From contig NZ_CP012184.1 of assembly GCF_001420995.1 (NCBI RefSeq), forward strand, positions 2,898,501-2,962,500: a stretch of 64,000 bases of DNA, read 5' to 3'. Below, piece by piece: positions 35,815 through 42,642 of this stretch (positions are counted from its first letter, which is position 1; each line of letters opens with the position of its first letter). The DNA is from Pseudonocardia sp. EC080619-01. Its GTDB lineage: Bacteria; Actinomycetota; Actinomycetes; Mycobacteriales; Pseudonocardiaceae. The notes beneath the pieces were generated by a model. That model was given only the letters and a program-made list of their open reading frames with translations. It did not search any database and had not been told where the DNA came from. The position numbers and the translations under genes are program-made.

Positions 35815-37005
35815 GTGCAGGAACCGCAGGCGTGGGTACCGACCGATCCGCGGTCACGCCCCAGCCCGAACCAGGTCGTCGCCGGTCTGAAGGGGGTCGA
35901 CGAGGGCGGCGCCGAGCTCGTCCAGCTGCTGACCCCGGAGGGTGAGCGGGTGCCGGACGAGCGGTTCGACCGCTACGCCGACGACATCACCGTCGACGAC
36001 CTGAAGTCGCTCTACCGGGACCTGGTCCTGGTCCGCCGGGCCGACCGCGAGGGCAACTCGCTGCAGCGCCAGGGCGAGCTGGGGATCTGGGTGCCGCTGC
36101 TCGGGCAGGAGGCCGCCCAGGTCGGCTCCGGGCGCGCGCTGCGCCCGACCGACATGTGCTTCCCCAGCTACCGCGAGCACGGCGTCGCCTGGACCCGGGG
36201 CGTCGACCCGACCGAGCTGCTCGGGATCTTCCGCGGCACCGACCACGGCGGCTGGGACTTCACGGGGAAGCGCTTCCACCCGTACACGATCGTCATCGGC
36301 AACCAGTGCCTGAACGCCGCCGGGTACGCCATGGGCCAGCGCTTCGAGTCGAAGGTGGGCGACCCGGAGACGGGTGAGGCCACCATCTGCTACTTCGGCG
36401 ACGGCGCGACCAGCCAGGGCGACGTCCACGAGGGCTTCGTCTGGGCCGCCGCGTACGACGCCCCGCTGGTCTTCTTCTGCCAGAACAACCAGTGGGCGAT
36501 CTCGGTGCCGCTGGACCGGCAGACCCGGGTGCCGCTCTACCAGCGCGCCCGCGGCTACGGCTTCCCCGGCGTCCGGGTCGACGGCAACGACGTGCTCGCC
36601 TGCCTGGCCGTCACCCGCTGGGCGCTCGAGGAGTGCCGCACGGGCAACGGCCCGGTCCTGATCGAGGCCTTCACCTACCGGATGGACTCGCACACCACCT
36701 CCGACGACGCCACCCGCTACCGGCTCGCCGACGAGGTCGAGCTGTGGAAGCTCAAGGACCCGATCGAGCGGGTCCGGGTGCACCTGACGCGCCGGCACGG
36801 CGTCGAGCCGGGGTTCTTCGACGGCGTCGACGGCGAGGCGGACGCGCTCGGCGAGCGCCTGCGCGCGTTCTGCCGGTCGATGCCGCAGCCCGGCCCGGAG
36901 CGCATGTTCTCCGAGGTCTACGCGCAGGCGTCGCCGCAGGTCGACGGCCAGCGCGACGAGTACCTGGAGTACCACGCGTCCTTCACCGGCGAGGAGGCGT
37001 CCTGA
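35815..37005 (+). CDS. 2-oxoacid dehydrogenase E1 component, alpha subunit
   Basis: Thiamine-diphosphate enzyme subunit, 396 aa. The TPP motif starts YFGDGATSQGDVHEG and ends CQNNQWA. LGQEAAQVGSGRALRPTD and RMDSHTTSDD are typical phosphorylation-loop or substrate-binding segments. It may act on pyruvate or on branched-chain 2-oxoacids (BkdA); sequence alone does not separate these. GTG 35815 has GAGGAGGT at 35801-35808. Stop and the start of E1-beta overlap (TGATG). No E3 gene is nearby. Confidence 0.92.
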   Translation: MQEPQAWVPTDPRSRPSPNQVVAGLKGVDEGGAELVQLLTPEGERVPDERFDRYADDITVDDLKSLYRDLVLVRRADREGNSLQRQGELGIWVPLLGQEAAQVGSGRALRPTDMCFPSYREHGVAWTRGVDPTELLGIFRGTDHGGWDFTGKRFHPYTIVIGNQCLNAAGYAMGQRFESKVGDPETGEATICYFGDGATSQGDVHEGFVWAAAYDAPLVFFCQNNQWAISVPLDRQTRVPLYQRARGYGFPGVRVDGNDVLACLAVTRWALEECRTGNGPVLIEAFTYRMDSHTTSDDATRYRLADEVELWKLKDPIERVRVHLTRRHGVEPGFFDGVDGEADALGERLRAFCRSMPQPGPERMFSEVYAQASPQVDGQRDEYLEYHASFTGEEAS

Positions 37006-37979
37006 TGGCGACCACGCTGGCCAAGGCGCTCAACGACGGACTGCGCGCCGCGATGGAGCGTGACCCGAAGGTCCTGGTCATGGGTGAGGACGTCGGCCGG
37101 CTCGGCGGCGTCTTCCGGATCACCGACGGGCTCCAGAAGGACTTCGGCGAGCAGCGCGTGCTCGACACCCCGCTGTCCGAGTCCGGGATCATCGGCGCTG
37201 CCGTCGGGCTCGCGGTGCGCGGGTTCCGGCCGGTCTGCGAGATCCAGTTCGACGGCTTCGTCTTCCCCGGCTACGACCAGATCGTCTCCCAGCTCGCGAA
37301 GCTCCGGTACCGGACGCAGGGCGCGGTCCCGGTCCCCGTCGTCGTCCGGATCCCGTTCGGCGGCGGGATCGGCGCGGTCGAGCACCACTCGGAGTCCCCG
37401 GAGTCGCTGTTCGCGCACGTCGCGGGGCTGAAGGTGGTGGCATGCTCGAACCCGGCCGACGCGCACTGGATGATCCAGCAGGCGATCCTCTCCGACGACC
37501 CGGTGATCTTCTTCGAGCCGAAGCGCCGGTACTGGGAGAAGGGCGAGATCGACACCGACCTCGGCGCGGCACCGCCGCTGCACTCCGCGCGGGTCGTCCG
37601 GCCCGGTTCGGCGCTGACCCTCGCCACCTACGGCCCGATGGTGAAGACCTGCCTCGACGCCGCCACCGCGGCCGCCGAGGACGGCCAGGACCTCGAGGTG
37701 ATCGACCTGCGGACGCTGTCGCCGCTGGACCTCGGGCCGGTCGCCGAGTCGGTGCGCCGGACCGGACGGCTGGTCGTGGTGTCCGAGGCACCGTCCGAGT
37801 CGTCGATCACCTCCGAGGTCGCCGCCCGGATCCAGCAGGAGTGCTTCTTCTCGCTGGAGGCCCCGGTGCTGCGGGTGACGGGGTTCGACACCCCGTACCC
37901 GCCGTCGCGGCTGGAGGACGAGTTCCTGCCCGACCTGGACCGGGTGCTCGACGCCGTCGACCGTTCGCTGGCCTGGTGA
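37005..37979 (+). CDS. 2-oxoacid dehydrogenase E1 component, beta subunit
   Basis: A 324-aa partner of the alpha subunit, forming an alpha2-beta2 heterotetramer. It opens with the usual LNDGLRAAMERDPKVLVMGEDVGRLGGVFRITDGL and includes IQFDGFVFPGYDQIVSQLAKLRYRTQG. The C-terminal half resembles the transketolase C domain (ALTLATYGPMV, EVIDLRTLSPLD). ATG 37005 overlaps the alpha subunit stop. E2 follows 10 nt later, so the three form one operon. Confidence 0.92.
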   Translation: MATTLAKALNDGLRAAMERDPKVLVMGEDVGRLGGVFRITDGLQKDFGEQRVLDTPLSESGIIGAAVGLAVRGFRPVCEIQFDGFVFPGYDQIVSQLAKLRYRTQGAVPVPVVVRIPFGGGIGAVEHHSESPESLFAHVAGLKVVACSNPADAHWMIQQAILSDDPVIFFEPKRRYWEKGEIDTDLGAAPPLHSARVVRPGSALTLATYGPMVKTCLDAATAAAEDGQDLEVIDLRTLSPLDLGPVAESVRRTGRLVVVSEAPSESSITSEVAARIQQECFFSLEAPVLRVTGFDTPYPPSRLEDEFLPDLDRVLDAVDRSLAW

Positions 37980-37989
37980 GGACCTGAGG

Positions 37990-39546
37990 ATGCGTGAGCT
38001 GTTCAACCTGCCCGACGTGGGCGAGGGACTGACCGAGGCCGAGATCGTCGCGTGGCGGGTGTCGCCCGGCGACACCGTCGCGGTGAACGACGTGGTCGTG
38101 GAGATCGAGACGGCGAAGGCCGCGGTCGAGCTGCCGTCACCGTGGGCCGGGACGGTCGGCGAGCTGCTGGCCGAGCCGGGGGCGACCGTCGAGGTGGGTA
38201 CGCCCATCATCGCGATCGACACCGCGGGATCCGGTGCGCCGGCCGGCGGGGCCGGGCCGCCGGATGAGGGTGGCGCGAAGATCGGCGAGGCCGGGAAGGA
38301 CGGCCGGATCGCGACGCTCGTCGGCTACGGGCCGCGGCAGGGTGCGGTGAAGCGCCGGCCGCGGCGGGGCGCGGGCGGCGGCGACGCCGGGACCGCACCT
38401 GCCCCGGCGGAGGCGCCGGCCGGGGCCGCGCCGGCCGCCGCGGTGGGGCCCGACGAGGCGGCCGAGGTCCGTGCCGAGGCGACCGGAACCGCGACCGGAA
38501 CCGCGACCGGAACCGCGACCGGAACCGCGACCGGAACCGCGACCGGAACCGCGACCGGAACCGCGACCGGAACTGCGACCGGGCCGACGGCCGGGCTCGT
38601 TCCACTCGCCCCGCCGCCGGTCCGGCTGCTGGCCCGCGAACTCGGCGTCGACCTGCGGACGGTCGCGGGGACCGGGGCGCACGGCCGGATCTCCCGGGAC
38701 GACGTCCGCGCCGCGGCGGCATCCACCGCCGTGCCGACCGCGGTACCCACCGGTGGGTCGTCGACGGCCGCGTCGCCCGCCGCAGCCGCATCCGCCGCCG
38801 TGCCGCCGGCTGCACCGTCGCCGGCCGCGGCGGCCCGCCCCGCCGGGGCCGGGGACCGGCGCGAGCCGATCCGCGGCGTCCGCAAGGCGACCGCCGCCGC
38901 GATGGTGTCCAGCGCGTTCACCGCCCCGCACGTGACCGAGTTCCTCGACGTCGACGTCACCGCGACCATGGCGCTGCGCGAGCGCCTGAGGTCCTCCCGG
39001 GAGTTCGCCGGGGTCCGGCTGACCCCGCTCGCGTTCGTCGCGAAGGCGGCCTGCCTCGCGGCGGGCCGCACCCCCGCGGTGAACGCCAGCTGGGCCGAGC
39101 GCGCCGGTGAGATCGTCTACTACGAGCGCGTGCAGCTCGGGATCGCCGCGGCGACCCCGCGCGGCCTGGTCGTGCCCAAGATCCGCGACGCCGACCTGCT
39201 CGACCTCCGCGGGACGGCCGAGGCGCTGGGCACGCTGACCGAGACCGCCCGGGCCGGGAAGACGGCCCCGGCGGACCTGGTCGGCGGCACCTTCACGATC
39301 ACGAACGTGGGGGTCTTCGGGGTCGACACCGGTACGCCGATCCTGAACCCCGGCGAGGCCGCGATCCTGGCCGTCGGCTCGATCAAGCCGGCACCGTGGG
39401 TGGTCGACGGCGAGCTGGCCGTCCGCACGGTGTGCCGGCTGGCGCTGTCGTTCGACCACCGGCTCGTCGACGGGGCCGAGGGATCCCGGTTCCTGGCCGA
39501 CGTCGGGTCGCTGCTCGAGGATCCCGGTATCGCCTTCACCTGGTGA
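37990..39546 (+). CDS. 2-oxoacid dehydrogenase E2 component (dihydrolipoyl acyltransferase)
   Basis: A 518-aa E2 core. Domains in order: one lipoyl domain with the modified Lys in ETAKAAVELPS (residues 1-75); a linker; a peripheral-subunit-binding domain (VRLLARELGVDLRTVAGTGAHGRISRDDVRAA); and the catalytic domain, with SFDHRLVDGAEG near the C-terminus bearing His and Asp. The linker contains a 12-bp tandem repeat giving (ATGT)n. Only one lipoyl domain is present. The E2 type is probably branched-chain or pyruvate. Confidence 0.92.
   Translation: MRELFNLPDVGEGLTEAEIVAWRVSPGDTVAVNDVVVEIETAKAAVELPSPWAGTVGELLAEPGATVEVGTPIIAIDTAGSGAPAGGAGPPDEGGAKIGEAGKDGRIATLVGYGPRQGAVKRRPRRGAGGGDAGTAPAPAEAPAGAAPAAAVGPDEAAEVRAEATGTATGTATGTATGTATGTATGTATGTATGTATGPTAGLVPLAPPPVRLLARELGVDLRTVAGTGAHGRISRDDVRAAAASTAVPTAVPTGGSSTAASPAAAASAAVPPAAPSPAAAARPAGAGDRREPIRGVRKATAAAMVSSAFTAPHVTEFLDVDVTATMALRERLRSSREFAGVRLTPLAFVAKAACLAAGRTPAVNASWAERAGEIVYYERVQLGIAAATPRGLVVPKIRDADLLDLRGTAEALGTLTETARAGKTAPADLVGGTFTITNVGVFGVDTGTPILNPGEAAILAVGSIKPAPWVVDGELAVRTVCRLALSFDHRLVDGAEGSRFLADVGSLLEDPGIAFTW
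38479..38574 (+). repeat. Eight-copy 12-bp tandem repeat in E2 linker
   Basis: GCGACCGGAACC repeats eight times in tandem, the last unit with one C-to-T change; a degenerate ninth unit follows. It keeps the reading frame and encodes Ala-Thr-Gly-Thr repeats in the flexible linker. Copy number changes would alter linker length without breaking the gene. Confidence 0.9.
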
Positions 39547-39575
39547 TCGATCTGTGATCGTTCCGGAGAATTCGG

Positions 39576-40154
39576 GTGATCCGGGAGCAGAACGGCGTGC
39601 TCGTGCGTTCTACGGGCATGCCGTTCGTGCTGCTCTACGTCGTGCTCGAGGTGGTGGCGATCGCCGGGCTGATCGCCTGGATCGGGCTGGGCTGGACGTT
39701 GCTCGTCCTGCTCGCCGGTTCGGTGCTCGGTCTGCTGCTCGCCCGCAGTGAGGGTGCCCGCGCCGCCCGCGCGCTGGCCACCGCGGTGCAGCGCGGGAAG
39801 CTGGCGCACGAGGAGGCGACCGACGGCCTGCTCATCGCGATCGGCGGTGTCCTGCTCTTCGTACCGGGCCTGATCACCGACGTGCTCGGCCTGGCGCTGG
39901 TGTTCCCGCCGACCCGCGCACTCGCCCGGCGCCGCATGGTGGCCGCGGCGGAGCGTGCCGCCCCGGGCCTGCGCACCGCGCGGATCCGGTACGGCGCGAC
40001 CGTCGTCGACGGCGAGACCGTGGTGGACGGCGACACCGTCACGGAGGAGCGCCGCCGGCCGGGCGCCGTTCCGCCGAGGATCACCGGGCCGGTCGTCGAC
40101 GGCGAGGTCGTCGAGGGCGAGATCGTCGACGGTGGGGACCGCCGGGACCGCTGA
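39576..40154 (+). CDS. fxsA: FxsA family membrane protein
   Basis: A 192-aa protein with three hydrophobic segments near residues 16-37, 42-56 and 82-108. The FxsA signature appears as the N-terminal PFVLLYVVLEVVAIAGLIAWIG, GSVLGLLLARSEGAR and LLIAIGGVLLFVPGLITDVLGLAL. The E. coli namesake affects F-exclusion of phage T7. The C-terminal tail is rich in VDGE repeats. GTG 39576 has GGAGA upstream; ATG 39618 (MPFVLL) fits the family start and is possible. It follows E2 by 29 nt. Confidence 0.85.
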   Translation: MIREQNGVLVRSTGMPFVLLYVVLEVVAIAGLIAWIGLGWTLLVLLAGSVLGLLLARSEGARAARALATAVQRGKLAHEEATDGLLIAIGGVLLFVPGLITDVLGLALVFPPTRALARRRMVAAAERAAPGLRTARIRYGATVVDGETVVDGDTVTEERRRPGAVPPRITGPVVDGEVVEGEIVDGGDRRDR

Positions 40155-40160
40155 GCGGCA

Positions 40161-40240
40161 CGGGGCGGCACGGGGCGGCACGGGGCGGCACGGGGCGGCA
40201 CGGGGCGGCACGGGGCGGCACGGGGCGGCACGGGGCGGCA
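40161..40240 (+). repeat. Eight-copy 10-bp tandem repeat
   Basis: CGGGGCGGCA is present eight times without a mismatch, directly after the FxsA stop, with degenerate partial copies on each side. A 10-bp period keeps all copies on one face of the helix. Confidence 0.9.
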
Positions 40241-40241
40241 C

Positions 40242-40856
40242 GGAGCCGGGAGTACGGCGGGGGCGGTCGGGGCCACCCCCGCCGACGATCACCAGCCGGG
40301 CCGGGCTCCGGCGAGGAGACTGCGCAGCCCGTCCAACGGTCGGCGACGCTGGGTCGTCGAACGCTGAGTGATCGGGCGCATCCGCAGTGTGGAGTGGTGC
40401 GTCTCGGTGGCGCGGTGCCGTCCACGACGTCGGTTCACGGCACTTCCTTCCGGGGCGGGGCGGGGCGACCGGATCGTCCCGATGTGAAGTGTCGCCGGTC
40501 GTCGCAGGTCACGGAAGGCTCACCGGCCGAGGCCACCGGATCGTGACGACAGCGATGTGATTCACCCCGCGGGTACGCACCGACCGTTCCCGGATCGCCG
40601 GGCCGGGGTCCCCGGAACCGGGACCGGCGCGGTGAGCAGTCACGTTCCGTGAACAATGCGGATGGTGGCGGCCGGGCCGGGTGGTGACCCTTTCCGTGGA
40701 ATCGCTGCCTGGGGAAGCGAATTCGCAGAAGAGGCACCGTCGAAAGGCGGCGCGGTCCCGTCCGGCACTGGGCCGGCCGGGTGGATCGCGGCGACACGCC
40801 GTGCGCCCGTCGTCGCCGTCTACGGAATCCGGAAGACCGCCGGATACCGTCGGTCC
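40242..40856. other. Long spacer around a possible small gene
   Basis: About 615 bp between the tandem repeat and the AAA ATPase. Apart from the possible 49-aa gene at 40289-40438, no credible gene is seen. The right end has TACCGT at 40845-40850, suiting leaderless transcription of the ATPase. Confidence 0.4.
40289..40438 (-). CDS. Possible small basic protein
   Basis: A 49-residue Arg-rich frame starting MNRRRGRHRATETHHSTLRM and ending LLAGARPGW. GTG 40438 is preceded by GGAAGGAAGT, a good ribosome-binding site 3-12 nt upstream. Third-position GC is about 77 percent, lower than sure genes in the window. It is unrecognised; it may bind nucleic acid, or not be a gene at all. Confidence 0.35.
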   Translation of the reverse strand: MNRRRGRHRATETHHSTLRMRPITQRSTTQRRRPLDGLRSLLAGARPGW

Positions 40857-42047
40857 ATGGATCCGGTGCGCAACCCGTTCGCCCCCGGGGCCGGGCAGCG
40901 CCCGCCCGAGCTGGCCGGACGGGACCGCGAGGTGGACGCCTTCGAGATCGTCCTCGAGCGGGTCGCGCGGGGCCGTCCGGAGCGGAGCCTGGTGCTCACC
41001 GGCCTGCGCGGCGTCGGGAAGACGGTGCTGCTCGGCGAGCTCCGCTCGATGGCGATGCACGCCGGGTGGGGCGCCGGGAAGATCGAGGCCCGGCCGGACG
41101 CCGACCTGCGCCGTCCGCTCTCCGCCGCCCTGCACCGCGCGATCCGCGACCTCGCGGTCCGGCACCGCGCCCCGGAGCGGATCGACGAGGTGCTCGGCGT
41201 GCTCAAGGCGTTCGCGCTGCGGTCGTCGCCCGAGGGCACGAAGCTGCGCGACCGCTGGCAGCCGGGCATCGACGTCCCGGTGCGTAACGGGCGGGCCGAC
41301 TCCGGGGACATCGAGATCGATCTCGTCGAGCTGTTCACCGAGGTCGCCGAGCTGGCGCAGGACGTCGGTTCCGGCATCGCCCTGCTCATCGACGAGATGC
41401 AGGACCTGCGGCCGGACGACGTCTCCGCGCTCTGCGCCGCCTGCCACGAGCTGTCCCAGTCGCGGGTCCCGCTGGTGGTCGTCGGCGCCGGGCTCCCGCA
41501 CCTGCCCGCGGTGCTGTCGGCGTCGAAGTCGTACTCCGAGCGGCTGTTCAAGTACTCGCGGATCGACCGGCTGGATCGCAAGGACGCCGACTTCGCGCTG
41601 CTCGCACCCGCCGAGCGGGAGGACGCGACGTTCGACCAGGACGCCCTCGACGATCTCTACCAGCGGTCGGGCGGCTACCCCTACTTCGTGCAGGCCTACG
41701 GCAAGGCGGCCTGGGACGCGGCCCCGACGAGCCCGATCGGTCCCCGCGACATCGCGATGGCGGCGCCGGAGGCGGAGGCCGAGCTCGCCGTCGGGTTCTT
41801 CGGGTCCCGTTTCGAGCGCGCCACCCCCGCCGAGCGCGAGTACCTGCGCGCGATGGCGGAGCTGACCGACGGCGAGGACCTGCCCGTCGACACGGCCGGC
41901 GTGGCGAAGCACCTCGACCGGCGGGCGTCGTCGCTCTCGCCGTCGCGGGACAGCCTCCTGAAGAAGGGCCTCGTCTTCTCCGCCCAGCGCGGGCAGATCG
42001 CCTTCACCGTGCCGCACTTCGGGCGCTACCTGCTCGCCAACGCCTGA
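40857..42047 (+). CDS. AAA-type ATP-binding protein
   Basis: A 396-aa P-loop ATPase of the AAA_16/STAND-like type. Walker A is TGLRGVGKTVLLGE (near residue 44). Walker B is GIALLIDEMQDLRPDD (near residue 175). A sensor-like VPLVVVGAGLPHLP and a C-terminal winged-helix region (AGVAKHLDRRASSLSPSRDSLLKKGLVFSAQRGQIAFTVPHFGRYL) follow. The last region resembles that of ORC/Cdc6-like or MNS-type ATPases. ATG 40857 has TACCGT 6 nt upstream, so it is probably leaderless. A hairpin terminator follows. Confidence 0.85.
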   Translation: MDPVRNPFAPGAGQRPPELAGRDREVDAFEIVLERVARGRPERSLVLTGLRGVGKTVLLGELRSMAMHAGWGAGKIEARPDADLRRPLSAALHRAIRDLAVRHRAPERIDEVLGVLKAFALRSSPEGTKLRDRWQPGIDVPVRNGRADSGDIEIDLVELFTEVAELAQDVGSGIALLIDEMQDLRPDDVSALCAACHELSQSRVPLVVVGAGLPHLPAVLSASKSYSERLFKYSRIDRLDRKDADFALLAPAEREDATFDQDALDDLYQRSGGYPYFVQAYGKAAWDAAPTSPIGPRDIAMAAPEAEAELAVGFFGSRFERATPAEREYLRAMAELTDGEDLPVDTAGVAKHLDRRASSLSPSRDSLLKKGLVFSAQRGQIAFTVPHFGRYLLANA

Positions 42048-42123
42048 CCCCCCGACTACTCCGGACGAGTGAAAACAAGTTGCGGTGTAACAGGACGGCG
42101 TGTGGTCGCGAAATCCCTGATGA

Positions 42124-42168
42124 GCCCCGCGGCGCCACCGGACCCCCGACTCGGTCGCGCCGCGGGGC
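42124..42168 (+). terminator. Hairpin terminator after AAA ATPase
   Basis: GCCCCGCGGCGC pairs perfectly with GCGCCGCGGGGC over a 21-nt loop, 77 bp after the stop. Confidence 0.5.
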
Positions 42169-42245
42169 GTTCCACGTTCGGGACCGGTCGTCACGACCCC
42201 CGGGCGCTGCCGGGCGCGTCGGCGCCGGGCCGTAGCATCGGCCGG

Positions 42246-42569
42246 GTGGTCGAGCCCAAACTCGAGATCCAGATGCTCCACGACCGGGTCATGATCAAGA
42301 AGATCGAGGGCGCCGGTGAGCGACGGAGCTCGGCCGGAATCGTCATCCCGGCAACCGCACAGGTCGCCAAGCGTCTTGTCTGGGGAGAGGTCGTGGGGGT
42401 GGGTCAGCACGTGCGCACGGTGAAGCCGGGTGATCGTGTCCTCCTCGCGCCCGAGGACCAGTACGAGGTCGAGGTCGGCGGAGTCGGACACCTGGTGATG
42501 CGCGAGCGGGACCTGCACGCGGTCGCCTCCGAGGCGTCCGCCGAGCACGGAACCGGTCTCTACCTCTGA
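42246..42569 (+). CDS. GroES-like (Cpn10 family) co-chaperonin paralogue
   Basis: A 107-aa protein with the Cpn10 fold signature: LEIQMLHDRVMIKKIEGAGERRSSAGIVIPATAQVAKRLVWGEVVGVGQ, then KPGDRVLLAPEDQYEVEV and HLVMRERDLHAV. It differs from GroES by a basic, shorter mobile-loop region (GAGERRSSAG), and the roof beta-hairpin is not obvious. Without groEL nearby, its partner is unclear. GTG 42246 has TAGCAT 7 nt upstream, so it is probably leaderless. The VanW gene follows 73 bp later. Confidence 0.82.
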   Translation: MVEPKLEIQMLHDRVMIKKIEGAGERRSSAGIVIPATAQVAKRLVWGEVVGVGQHVRTVKPGDRVLLAPEDQYEVEVGGVGHLVMRERDLHAVASEASAEHGTGLYL

Positions 42570-42642
42570 CTCCTGCACGTCGCCCTCCCGAGGGTGCGGC
42601 GTGGCCAGGTACGACGGCAGTGCGGAGAGGAAGTCCCACGTC

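Noticed and set aside
40161..40240. CRISPR array
   Set aside because: Units are 10 bp and contiguous with no spacers, and no cas genes are near.
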